A DNA stretch of 21,447 bases from positions 150,751-172,197 of the forward strand of contig NW_011887299.1 of the NCBI RefSeq assembly GCF_000151315.2, written 5' to 3'. Shown here one piece after another: positions 1-9,239 of the stretch. The translations under genes and the position numbers were made by a program. Each line of letters begins with the position of its first letter. Position 1 is the stretch's first letter. The notes under the pieces were generated by a model that was not told where the DNA came from, did no database searches, and saw nothing but the letters and a program-made list of their open reading frames with translations. The DNA is from Capsaspora owczarzaki ATCC 30864. Lineage: Eukaryota; Opisthokonta; Filasterea.

Positions 1-136
1 CACCAACGACCAACCGACCGACCAAACCAAAAGGCAGAGCTCACAAAGCAAAGACAAGAACAACACCGACAGGCAGGAATACAAAGCGAACTCGGATTCG
101 GGGGGGGGGGCGAGGTGGTTTGCGTTGCTTGCTTAC

Positions 137-175
137 CTGGAGTTGGCGCGCGGGATCGTCGACTGGCTCAGACAT
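137..175 (-). CDS. Probable first coding exon of an unidentified minus-strand gene (partial)
   Basis: Read on the minus strand, an ATG at 175 opens 13 codons (MSEPVDDPARQLQ). They end in CAG followed by a strong donor, GTAAGC, at 136. The rest of the gene would lie beyond the left edge, and bases 136 to 1 would be intron sequence. The peptide is acidic and polar, like many cytosolic N-termini, but it is too short to place in a family. The gene would be divergent from the lipid transfer protein gene to its right. The call rests only on the start, the codon run and the donor. It could be chance, or a 5' UTR exon with an incidental ATG. Confidence 0.35.
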
Positions 176-768
176 TGGAAAGTGGTATTGCAACAACTAA
201 GATGAGAAAGAGTGAGCTTGGATGAATTCATACTCGCGGAAGGTCCCAAAGCAGCAGATAGAAACGTCTGCATCGGTTGATCCAACCGAGAGATCAGGCG
301 AGCAGAGAGCAAAGCCAAACTCGTTTTGAGAAGTCTGAGGTATCTCAGAATTGATGCGAATCATGATATGATCAGGCAATAGCACACGACATTCAGCATC
401 GCTCGTTCCGACGCTCGATTGATCGATTGAGAGTCGTGGTACTGTTGTTCCGAGCTTTCTCAGCCCTTTCCACCGCCTTCATTCAATCTCACTCCATCAA
501 TATCTTCATCATCATCATTCTCATCATCATCTTGCTATTGTCCTTTGATGTCCACTCCTCTTTCGCCAACAGAACCGCAGCTCTTCTCAATGGCTTTTGT
601 ATGGGATTTGTATTGGGATTTTCACCCTTGTTCTGCCCTGTCTCTCTCTCTCTGTCTCTCGCTCTCTCGCTCTCTGTTTGACTTTCTATGATTTTGCCGT
701 GAAGTCATAAAGCAACCCTTTTTCGAGTCCATTTCGTGTGCTCACCATTGTGTGCGTGTGTGTGTGTC
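176..768. promoter_or_regulatory. Divergent intergenic region, probable promoters and 5' leader of the ORP gene
   Basis: About 590 bases with no convincing coding exon. It holds a repeated CATCAT/ATCATC stretch near 500-535, a CT-rich tract near 640-680 and a GT repeat near 752-768. A hydrophobic open frame at 427-681 is low-complexity and I do not believe it. The region separates a probable minus-strand first exon from the plus-strand ORP gene, so it should carry both promoters. I could not identify a TATA box or a defined start site. Confidence 0.4.
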
Positions 769-2875
769 ATGTTCGCTCGCTCGCTCGGTTTTGCTTGTGA
801 TTGTAGAACCGCGACCCGAGTGACCGCCGCGGTTGCAGACCACCAGCACGGTCACCTTCATCACGGCAACCCCAACCACAGCCACCACCACCACCATCAT
901 CACCATCCGCACCCGGGCGACGAGCTGCATCCGTCCGCGTCCACCAGCGAGCTCGACGAACTGGCTTCGGCCTCCGCCACTGCCACTGCCGCCACTGCTG
1001 CCGCCGGTCAATCCTCAGCCCAGGCTGCGTCTGCGGCTGGAAGCTCGTCGTCGCCGTCGGATGCTGCCGGTGCGGGCCAAGGGCTCCACCACAGCGCATC
1101 TGCCTCGGTAAACAACGAAAAGCTTGTGATTCTCATGCTCCTGCTCCATACAGTGCTCCATGCAGTGCTCCATATACTCACCATTGGATGCGTGAACATC
1201 AAACAACAAAAAGCAATTGATGCAAGACTCGAGCGATGAGGAAGAGGAGGCGCCAAGCGACCAGAAGAGTGTCATCTTCCACCTGCTCAAGCAGCTGTCG
1301 ATTGGCATGGACCTCACCAAGGTCACACTGCCCACGTTTGTCCTCGAGAAGCGCTCGCTGCTCGAAATGTATGCTGGTGAGTAGCTCAGTAACCTTCTCT
1401 CTCTCTCCCCCCCGTGACTCCTTTGTGGAATTTCAAGCACTCATCATTTCGTGTGTTTGTTGTTTTGTTTATTTTCAATCGTCGCTCAGATTTCATGGCC
1501 AACCCGATGGCTTGGCTCAAGGTCGGCGACAGCAATGATCCCAAGGAGCGCATGATGCAGTGCGTCTTTGCGTACATTACCTCTTTCCACGGCTTCAAGA
1601 AGGTGCGTGTTCTCCAGCTGCTGATTTTTGGTTCAAGTTTTCTGTTCCTCATTTGTTCATCGTGGAATGTCATGTCGACAGGGTACTATTGCCAAGAAGC
1701 CATACAATCCCATCATTGGCGAAACGTTTGAGTGCCAGTACGACTTGACAGCTGAGGTATGTGCGCACTTTTTTTTTTCTGTCAGTACTTGCTACCCGCG
1801 CAGCGCTTTGAAACTCACGCTCTTCTTGTTTCCATTTTCCACACAGGGCGCCGGCATTTCCACTTATTTTGCCGAGCAAGTGTCGCACCACCCTCCAGGT
1901 TTGTCTTCCCCACGCGTTCGCTTCGTCCTCCGCCTGCTTTCTTTTTGAACATTTTCCGACTCACGCGACCTGTATCCAATCTCGCAGTTTCTGCCTTCTA
2001 TTTTGAAAACAAGCAGAAGGGCATCTCCATTGCCGCTGATGTCTGGACCCAATCCAAGTTCCTCGGCACCTCGGTCGCCTCGCTGTTGGTGGGACAGTCC
2101 ACACTCACGCTGCACAAGCGCAACGAGCAATACGTGATGACCTACCCGAATGTTTATGGTATGGAGGCTGGCTTTGAGCTGATTTTCTTGTTCGGCAGAC
2201 TGCAGACGCACTAACCTGGTTGTGACTACAGGCCGCTCCATCCTCTCAGTGCCCAAGCTCGAACTTGGAGGCAAGACAACGATCGTGTGCTCGCAGACTG
2301 GCTTCACCGCCGATGTCGAGTTCAAGACCAAGCCAATGTTTGGCGGCTCCTATCACGAGCTCCTTTGCACCGTCAAGGAGCCCAACGCCAAAGCCCCGTT
2401 CGTCAAGATTTCTGGCAAGTGGAACGAGGTTCTTGTGATTCAGTACACTGGTGCCAAGGAGGCGCCCTACTTTGACGCTGCAAAGGCGATCAAGGTCAAC
2501 AAGTCGGTACGAGCCCTCGATGTCCAGGCTCCTTTCGAGTCGCGAAGGTAGGACGTTGTGTTTTTTTTTGTCGGTTTGCTTTCGTGAAAATTGAAACTCT
2601 AGAGCTTTTGCTTCTCCGAGAGATGACGAGCTAACAATTGGTTTGAAATCCTTTGTGTTGCAACGTTTCCCCATTCACAACAAATCAGACTGTGGAAGGA
2701 TGTCACTGAAAATCTGCGTGCTGGCAACATTCCCGCCGCAACAGCTGCCAAGGAGTTGCTCGAAAACCGCCAGCGACAGGAGGCTGCCGAGCGCAAGCAG
2801 GCCAACACTGAGTGGAAGGTCAAGCACTTTTCCAAGAACGACCAAGGCCGCTGGATTTACCACCACGCTGCGTAG
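769..2875 (+). CDS. Oxysterol-binding protein-related protein (ORP), lipid transfer domain, ORP9/10/11-like
   Basis: This lipid transfer protein exchanges sterol or phosphatidylserine against PI4P at membrane contact sites (family knowledge). Exons that join in frame are: about 769-1107, 1214-1376, 1490-1602, 1682-1756, 1847-1898, 1988-2158, 2232-2547 and 2689-2875. The last seven encode about 358 residues, a full OSBP-related domain. Visible hallmarks are [30 protein letters not shown] (from 1694), the family signature EQVSHHPP (1874-1897, whose two His contact the PI4P head group) and [11 protein letters not shown] near the C-terminus. [13 protein letters not shown] resembles the ORP9/10/11 branch. 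No PH domain or FFAT motif is visible. The N-terminus is a His-rich, then Ser/Ala-rich tail. The 5' end is uncertain. Met at 769 is in frame, but TTGTAG at 801-806 could be a splice acceptor with an earlier exon upstream, and Met at 1220 is another possible start. The acceptor before 1214 (AAAAAG) is weak. The core is certain, the start is not. Confidence 0.9.
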
Positions 2876-3070
2876 ACGAGTTGTTGACGATGGGCGTGTG
2901 GTCGTTTTTTTTTTTTTTTGTTTGAAACCCAAAGCGATGTTCGTTTTTCGCTGCTGCTGCTGTTGTTGTTGTGTGGATCAGTACATGTATGTGTGTTTGC
3001 TTGCTATTGCCTGGTTGCTGCTTGTTTGCTTGTCTGCGCTGCTGTTTGTTTGTTTTTTGATCAGAGTCAA

Positions 3071-3073
<3 letters not shown>

Positions 3074-3103
<30 letters not shown>
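3074..3103. repeat. (TC)n microsatellite, 30 bases
   Basis: A pure TC dinucleotide tract that ends in CAG. In an intron it would act as a polypyrimidine tract. Confidence 0.95.
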
Positions 3104-3105
<2 letters not shown>

Positions 3106-3149
3106 ATTCATTCACGCGCTCACACCTTCCATCGAGAGTCAACATCCAC

Positions 3150-3152
<3 letters not shown>

Positions 3153-3191
<39 letters not shown>
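3153..3191. repeat. (CT)n microsatellite, 39 bases
   Basis: A second pure CT tract 49 bases after the first. It is also followed directly by AG, so both look like ready-made 3' splice sites. Length is likely to vary between strains. Confidence 0.95.
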
Positions 3192-3195
<4 letters not shown>

Positions 3196-3264
3196 GCCTT
3201 TTTTGTTCACACGCCGGCACGGGGAAGCACCATGGGTGGGAAACGTCGAGAGAACAATCTTTAG

Positions 3265-4905
3265 CTGACAGTGTTCGACAGTAACATCCGCCTGCTCCTC
3301 TCGCTGCTCGGCGGCATGCTTGTCGTGCTTCCCTTTCGCCTGGTGCTCTCCAGTGGCGGCGGTGCGCCCCCGTCGAGGGCAGCCCAGCAGGCACTCCACC
3401 TGTTTAGCGCGGTGGCTGGTGCCGCGGGCGTCTTCTGGTGCTTTGGCCCGGACACGCTCCATTGCTTCCTGACCATCTTGGCAACGTACCTGTGCATGCT
3501 CGTGCTGGGCCAGACGGCCGCGATGGTCGGCATTGTCTTCACGGGCATCTTTGGCCACCTGCTCGGCTGCTACCTGATCCACGCCACCGACTCGTACGAC
3601 ATCAACTTTACGACTGTGCAGTGCGTTCTTGCACTGCGGCTCATTGGCCTGGCGTTCGACTTTTACGACGGGCGCATTCCCACCGACAAGCTCACCAAGG
3701 ACACGGTCAACTCGGCCCTGCCCAAGCTTCCGTCCATCCTCGAGGTCCTCGGCTATGCCTACTTCTGGGGCGGTGTCTTTGTGGGTCCCCAGTTCCCAAT
3801 CCGTCGCTACCAGGCGTTCGTCAGCGGAACTCTCTTCAAGCCCGAGCAGCTTCGTGAATCGCTCGTTCCTGCACTCTCCCGCGCTGCCCTCGGTCTGGTG
3901 TACATTGGCGTGACCCCTGTGCTGAACGGATACTTTCCTCAGTCGTACTTGTTCACGGATGCATTCAAGGCTCTTCCGCTGCTCTATCGCTTGGCGTAAG
4001 GACGTGTCGAGTTTTGGGTTGAGTTTGTGTCGCTCGCGTTTCTTTGCTCTGCTGTTCAACTCACGCGTCATCATCTGGTCCCTTGATCTTACTCTTGTTT
4101 TTGTTTCTTAGATACCTCTGGGGTCTCTGCAAGGCTGCGTTCTTGAGCTATGTTGGCGTCTGGCTGATCGCCGAGGCAAGCTGCATGTTGTCTGGCCTCA
4201 GCTACAATGTCGCCACCAAGAAGTGGGACGGGCTTGCCAACATTCGCGTTTGGAAGTTTGAGACCGCCACGTCGCTCAAGGCATGCATCGAGTCCTTCAA
4301 TGTCAACACGAACGACTGGGTTGCTCGTTACATTTTCAAGCGTCTGCGCTTTATGAACAACAAGCATTTCTCGTCCTTGTCCACGCTCATGTTCCTGGCA
4401 CTTTGGCACGGTAAGAAAACAATGTGGGACGTGTGGCTGAATGCGAGAGTTGTGGAATTTATTTGGAACGGCGAGAGCAGCGGTTTTTGTTTGTTGGTTT
4501 GTTTGTTTGTTTGCAAGCGAGAACTTCTCCACTCGGTTTTCCTTGAAACTCAAACTCACCTTCTTGGCATCTTTCACCTCGCCTACAGGCTTCCACATTG
4601 GCTACTTTATCTGCTTCTTGACCGAGTTTGTCGTGGTCGAGATTGAGCGACGACTTCGTGCCGACGTCATGCCGCGCCTCACGCCGATCATTCCAGCGCC
4701 CGTGCTCAACATTGTGTGCTACATTATCACCACGAGCACACTGCACTACGCCCTCATTGCCTTTGTGCTTCTGAGTCTCTCTCCCATCAAGGAGGTGTAC
4801 AGCTCCATCTACTTTATCGGCCACCTTGTTGCCGTTCTCCTGATGATGATTCCGATTCCGCGCGTTCGTCATTCGCAACCCGAGACTGCAACAAAGACCG
4901 AGTAA
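3265..4905 (+). CDS. LPCAT3: Lysophospholipid acyltransferase, MBOAT5/LPCAT3 type (5' end undefined)
   Basis: A multi-pass ER enzyme that re-acylates lysophosphatidylcholine and related lysophospholipids with acyl-CoA (Lands cycle, family knowledge). Exons are 3265-3995, 4112-4410 and 4589-4905, and they join in frame. The protein follows animal LPCAT3 throughout: YDINFTTVQCVLALRLIGLA, FVGPQFPIRRY, WDGLANIRVWKFET, then NTNDWVARYIFKRLRF and LALWHG. The His in LWHG (codon 4407-4409) matches the MBOAT catalytic histidine, and the intron at 4411 follows almost directly. Many hydrophobic segments agree with a membrane enzyme. The C-terminus (ending TATKTE) lacks the dilysine signal seen in vertebrate LPCAT3. 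The N-terminus is unresolved. The conserved part begins near LTVFDSNIRLLL, with no ATG there. Either TTTAG at 3260-3264 is a splice acceptor after an unseen first exon, or translation starts at Met 3316. The gene converges on the p24 gene. Confidence 0.92.
4411..4588 (+). other. LPCAT3 intron 2 with (GTTT)n repeat
   Basis: A 178-base GT-AG intron, GTAAGA to CTACAG. It contains a GTTT repeat near 4492-4513. It interrupts the gene one base after the catalytic His codon. Confidence 0.85.
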
Positions 4906-5067
4906 TCGGGGGAGGTCGGGTTTTCTTGCATAGCGGAAAGATGTATTGGTTGATTTCCGGATTTTGTTGTTTGCGAGTGTGTGTCTTGCCACTCACGATG
5001 CTCAAATAATGTTTTAATCGACAAATTGCACAACACAAAAAAAAGCACACACGCCAAACAAGGTTGT
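4906..5067. other. Short convergent spacer between LPCAT3 and p24 stop codons
   Basis: Only 162 bases separate the two facing stop codons, so the 3' UTRs must be very short or overlap. The centre is A/T-rich (AATAATGTTTTAATC at about 5006-5020), the likely zone of 3' end formation on both strands. No canonical AATAAA is seen. Confidence 0.5.
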
Positions 5068-6378
5068 TTACACAATCTTGATCTTCTTAAAGAAGGAGCG
5101 CAAGTGGTGCGCTTGCCAGAGGGTGGTGCCGAGCAAGATGACAGTCTGCCCGATCGACCACCAAAGAACGCGAGCATTTGTGCTCTCGCTGGTGTCGCGG
5201 AACTTTGCCTCGCGGATCTGTGCAGCGAGCGAGGGGTCAATAGAGGAGAAAAGGGTGAGAGATCGGAGAAGAGACAAAAAACAAAAAGCGAGTCGGGAGA
5301 GATTGCGACGAAGCAACAAAAAAGCACAAAATTCGACGACGCACTCGCTGATAAGCTTGCTCATTGGCAATCTGCTGCACTTGATCCATGACTTGGCGGA
5401 CGCGGACCTGGAGTTCAGTCAGCTTGTCCTTCTTCATGATCTCCTTGTAATCGTTGGCTTCCTCGCCTTGCGAAATGTCAATATCGACTTTCTGTCAGAG
5501 GAGGAAGAACGAGATGAGCGGTTGCGAGCAAAGCAAAGCAACAACCCCGAAAACGAAAACGAAAACGAAAACGAACCAGCGTCTTGCCGCCAAAGTAGCG
5601 AGTGGTGTTGGTCGAGAGGCAGATGGTGTGTTCGCCTGGCTCGTGCGATGTAAAGCTGACAGTTCCTGCTGCGCCATAGTCCTTTTGCATGATAATGTTC
5701 TTGGACGGATCCTGCGAGATGAGGCAGCAGGCGTGAATATTGGCACAAGGTGCAACGGACCAGCTCGCAGCCCAACCCAACCCGAGCAAGCCAAGCCACA
5801 ATGTGTCTCAACCCTGTTTCCCCACCCCCGCCTCAACACACATTCAACAATCTGCACTTACGCGAATGATAAAGTGGAGACCCGTTGTCGGGCTGGGCAT
5901 GAATCGCTCGAGCTCCTCGTCGTACGCCTCCAACTCGTACTTGACTGTATGTGCACATTCAAAAAGCAACGAAAGTGAGTGGATGGGTCGAACAGCGATT
6001 TGGAGCTGGTGCAAAGTAGGAGATCAGGCTGGTGGACGATCGCAGTTGGGACTGGTTCTTGCCCCCCCTCGCCCTTCCAACCCCCCCCCCGACACCCAAA
6101 TTGATCCTGATTCATCAAATGTGCAATGAGAGGCGAACGCGCTGGGCCTGGTGGGCTGGCTGGGGGGCCGGGGCGCTGCGATGGAGATCTCGAATTGACC
6201 TGGCTCCACTACTGAACTGACCTTTGACGACCGTGTCGCTGGGGAGCTCCTCCAGGAAGCACTTGCGGTCGCTTTCGCTGACGAGAAAGTAGAGTGCGTC
6301 GGAGCCGCGCGGAGCACACGCAGCGACGAGAACGAGCGCCAGTGCAGCGCAGGCTGCGAGAAGGACAAGCCGCGTCAT
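5068..6378 (-). CDS. p24 family cargo receptor, alpha/TMED9-TMED4 type
   Basis: A type I membrane protein that cycles between ER and Golgi in COPII and COPI vesicles and sorts cargo such as GPI-anchored proteins (family knowledge). Minus-strand exons are 6378-6222, 5944-5862, 5711-5577, 5491-5345 and 5217-5068. They join in frame to 223 residues, the usual p24 length. Residues 1-28 are a signal peptide. The GOLD domain follows (about 29-130), with its two conserved Cys at 40 and 111 and the segment [15 protein letters not shown], which has an NTT glycosylation site. A coiled coil (about 140-185, [18 protein letters not shown]) leads to a membrane span near 191-209. The cytosolic tail [13 protein letters not shown] has the FF (COPII) and KK (COPI) signals. 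[13 protein letters not shown] and the tail closely match TMED9/TMED4. Intron 1 is the longest (277 bases). The gene is divergent from ANGEL. Confidence 0.95.
5549..5572. repeat. (GAAAAC)4 hexamer repeat in p24 intron 3
   Basis: Four exact GAAAAC copies lie just inside the donor end of the 85-base third intron of the p24 gene (5576-5492, minus strand). Confidence 0.9.
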
Positions 6379-6855
6379 AAGAAAAAAAAAAATCCAACGG
6401 AAACTGAGAAACTGAGAAAACTGAGACTGGATTGAAAATAGGGTATTATATTGTTGATTAGCTCAGATTTACGTGGATGAAACGGTTCTCTGCTGGTGGG
6501 TGGGAGTTTGGCAGAGCTTGACTGTAAGCGATGCAAGTTCTCCTGGTTCGGTTTGTTTGCGTTGTGCCTCTTCCATTGTTGCTCCTCTGTACATGTATTG
6601 TCATGCATGCCGTTGCATTTGCTCAACGTTGTTGTGATTCAATACAACGAGATCGAGCACTCGTCCATTCGAAATGCAGTCCTTTCATTTTCTCTCTCTT
6701 CCTTTGTTCTGAATTGCTTCTCAGACATCTCTTTTGTGTTTTTTTCCCAACCAATCCTTTTCTATTTCTGAGACTTTCGTTTGTTTTTTCTTTCTTAGTT
6801 TTTTTTTTTTTTCGTTCTTTTCCCCATCCTTCCTTCCTTCGCATCCATCCATCCA
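6379..6855. promoter_or_regulatory. Divergent promoter region between p24 and ANGEL genes
   Basis: 477 bases lie between two start codons that point away from each other. The p24 side is A-rich just above its ATG (6382-6391). The ANGEL side is T-rich (6725-6830), then has CCATCCATCCA right before the ATG. I could not assign core promoter elements, and 5' UTR introns are possible. Confidence 0.5.
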
Positions 6856-9008
6856 ATGCGCCTGTTGCACTTGCCGCGCTGCTTTGTATCTGTTTCCACC
6901 ACCACCACTGCTACACTATCTACCTCGTCGACCTCTACGGCGACTGTGACTCCTGGCGTTGTCGTGGCACGCGCGGCAACTCGTGTCGGCGGTCATCATT
7001 CTCAGCGTCTCATGCAGCAGCAGCAGCAGCATTACCGACGCCAGCCCAGCCACCCCAACTACGAACAGCGCCTACACACTGCATCCTATGGCGGTGCTGC
7101 TCGCGTGGTTGTGGACACGGCTGGGATGCAATGGCTCGTCACTGAGACTGCAGCATTTCCTCCTGGTCTTCCTCCTTCTCTTCTTCCGGGATTCCTTCCT
7201 CCTACCTCGCTTCCGGTGCCTGCTTCCATTGCATCGCCTTACATGAATCATCCCTTGTCTGATGGTCCGGTGCGGCCGGCGCTTGGATTCCTGCCAGGTC
7301 TGCCTCAGGGTTCTCTTGGCTCTGGCTCGGTGATGATGCAAACAAGCACAAGGTCAAGCGCGAGAGGCTTCCACATGGCTGCCGAAGCATGCTCAAGCTC
7401 TGTCGTGATGGATGCCACGTTGGCCTCTGCTTCGGCGGCGGCGGCATTCAGTGACGACCACTTCACCCCTGCTTCTGCTGTTGAGGATGATAGCTCGACG
7501 AACGTTCGCTCTCCGCGGCAACAAGCCCGACCGCCACTGCCGCCGCCAATGTATAAACAGCTTCGCAATTGGCGTACATTCCATCAGGACCCGTCAGATG
7601 CCTCGAGTCATGCGCACAACAAGTTCAAAGTGATGAGTTACAATATCCTTGCCAACCAGCACTTTCGCAACAACTCGTACCTGTACCGCTGGACACCCTC
7701 AGCTGCACGCGCGTGGAGCTATCGCCGAGCCAACCTTGTTGCAGAGATTACCGCGCTGCAGCCCGACATTTTATGCCTGCAAGAGCTCGACTCGTACCAC
7801 GACCTGCCCGAGACGCTCCGGCATTTAGGTGAGTGCAACCACCCATGTCCTGCATTGACGTTTAAAACTGCATTCAACCCTCGTCGATACTCATAACCTT
7901 TTTGTTTTCGTTCTGCACACCACTAGGCTACTCGGGTAGGTACTTTAAAAAGACAGGCGGCGAGGCCACCGACGCGTGCGCCATTTTCGTCAAAAGCGAC
8001 CGCTTTGCCATCAATCGTGTGCACAATGTGCAGAATTTCATCGAAGGATCCAGAGTCCTGACATCGCACAACATTGGCATGCTTGCGGTCGTCACCATGC
8101 AGCTCCCGACGGCGCCTTGGATTCGAAAAATGATTGTCGCGACAACACACCTGCACTTTAATCCCAAGCGCGGCGAAATCAAGCTATTGCAGCTCATGAA
8201 GCTCTTTGCGGAAATCCGCCGCGTGAGAGCCGAGCTGACTGCTCAGTTGCAGGCGTCCTACCAATCCCGGCGCATCCACCACCCCGTCTCGCCCATCCCC
8301 GTGGTGCTTGCTGGCGACTTCAACTTGACCCCGGACAGTGACTTGTACCGCTTTATCGAAACTGGCGAGATCAGCTACTCGGGCCTCGATCGCACGGCCA
8401 TCTCTGGTCAGCTTCGTGCCGAAAGCCGCCACACACAGGCAGTCTGCGATGCCACGCGCGAGCACCATCATCTCCTGGGTGAGCACCCCGTTCCACTCGC
8501 TGCCAAGGCTCCGAGTCATTTCATCTCTCGCTCCAGCAGTCCCGAGTCGTTGTCGCGTCGTCCGCGTCCCTTGCCTGGCTCTGACGTTGACGATCTGTTT
8601 CTTTGCCACCCTCTGGTCCCACCGGAGCTCCCAATCGATCTGAACTGTTCGTGGCTCCAGGATGACGCCGCATCTACCCTCTCGCCACCAGCTCCAGAGG
8701 CAACCATTCGCCATCACTTCAACTTTGCGTCCGCCTACGCCGAGACAGATCGTCATCCCGATCAGCAACATTTCGCCACATCCATCAACGAGCGATCCAT
8801 GTCTACTGTTGATTACATTTTCTTCGAGCAAAGCGCGCTGAGTCTGACCGGGTTGCTCGACCTCCAACCTGTCTCCGAGATCCGCGCGATTGCCTCGCGG
8901 GATTCCGCCGCAATGCTGTCTCCCGGAATGCTGCGTCAGTACGGGTTGCCTTGCATGACCTATTCGTCCGACCACGTGAATTTGATGTGCGAGTTTGCTC
9001 TGCGATGA
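6856..9008 (+). CDS. ANGEL-family endonuclease/exonuclease/phosphatase-fold protein
   Basis: This family belongs to the CCR4/nocturnin superfamily of Mg-dependent phosphodiesterases. Human ANGEL2 removes 2',3'-cyclic phosphates from RNA ends (established). Exons 6856-7828 and 7927-9008 join in frame to 684 residues. The catalytic domain starts near 256 (KFKVMSYNILANQ). It shows the metal-binding Glu in CLQEL (E310), THLHFNPKRGEIKLLQL (from about 398), GDFNLTPDSDLYRFI (D455, N457), STVDYIFF (D620) and the terminal SDHV (D673, H674). NPKRGEIK and the SGL/ISGQ segment after GDFN favour ANGEL over CCR4 or nocturnin. Residues 1-250 are a low-complexity Ser/Thr/Pro/Ala extension with a five-Gln run from a CAG repeat (7015-7029). 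The Arg-bearing, acid-free first 60 residues could be a mitochondrial presequence (inference). A region of about 100 residues between GDFN and STVDY is expanded and Pro/Ser-rich. The start is the first in-frame ATG. Confidence 0.9.
7015..7029 (+). repeat. (CAG)5 coding repeat
   Basis: Encodes five Gln in the N-terminal extension of the ANGEL protein. Confidence 0.9.
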
Positions 9009-9239
9009 GGTGTACTGTGCTGAAGTGGAACCCATCGGCTTTTTTGCTGCGTCGAGGGGTTTTTCTCGTTGCTCTCATCCCTATTTATTGTTCAAACCAA
9101 CGAAATTCGACGTGCTTGGATTGTTCAATCACATTTATTTGTTGTACTGTACAGTATCTCTGAAACCTTCACTCTTCCTTCGTGTTTTGTTCGTTCCGTT
9201 ACCTTGTTTGTTGGATGAAGTGACAAACCGTCGAAAACA
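9009..9239. other. Spacer between ANGEL and DNA polymerase genes
   Basis: 231 bases between the ANGEL stop and the polymerase ATG, both on the plus strand. It is T-rich, with TATTTATTG near 9082, which may serve 3' end formation. The polymerase promoter must lie here too, or within ANGEL. Confidence 0.5.

Larger units (their letters stand above)
2876..3264. other. Spacer between ORP and LPCAT3 genes with two (CT)n tracts
   Basis: This stretch holds the ORP 3' UTR and the undefined 5' end of the acyltransferase gene. A T-run lies near 2906-2920. Two pure CT tracts (3074-3103 and 3153-3191) each run straight into CAG, which gives the shape of a polypyrimidine tract plus splice acceptor. GTAC at 3150 could be a donor, making a 44-base leader exon possible between them. 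A Kozak-like ATG (GCACCATGG) sits at 3232 but meets an in-frame TAG at 3262-3264. I found no clear AATAAA signal for the ORP gene. Confidence 0.5.

Noticed and set aside
427-681. Hydrophobic 84-codon plus-strand open frame upstream of the ORP gene
   Set aside because: Made of Ile/Leu/Ser runs from ATC and CT repeats, with no family resemblance. It is probably promoter, leader or intron sequence.
3271-3273. GTG as the start codon of the acyltransferase
   Set aside because: GTG starts are not expected in a eukaryotic nuclear gene. A splice acceptor just upstream or a later ATG is more likely.
3190-4074. 294-codon minus-strand open frame opposite LPCAT3
   Set aside because: Shadow of the acyltransferase exons. 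It has a Glu/Arg/Gln-rich composition typical of reversed G/C-biased coding DNA.
5945-6221. Possible C/D-box snoRNA in p24 intron 1 (TTGATGAA and CTGA on the sense strand)
   Set aside because: The C box is imperfect, no closing stem flanks the boxes and no guide region can be recognised.
8184-9035. 283-codon minus-strand open frame opposite ANGEL
   Set aside because: Shadow frame. The plus strand carries all the conserved catalytic motifs of the nuclease.
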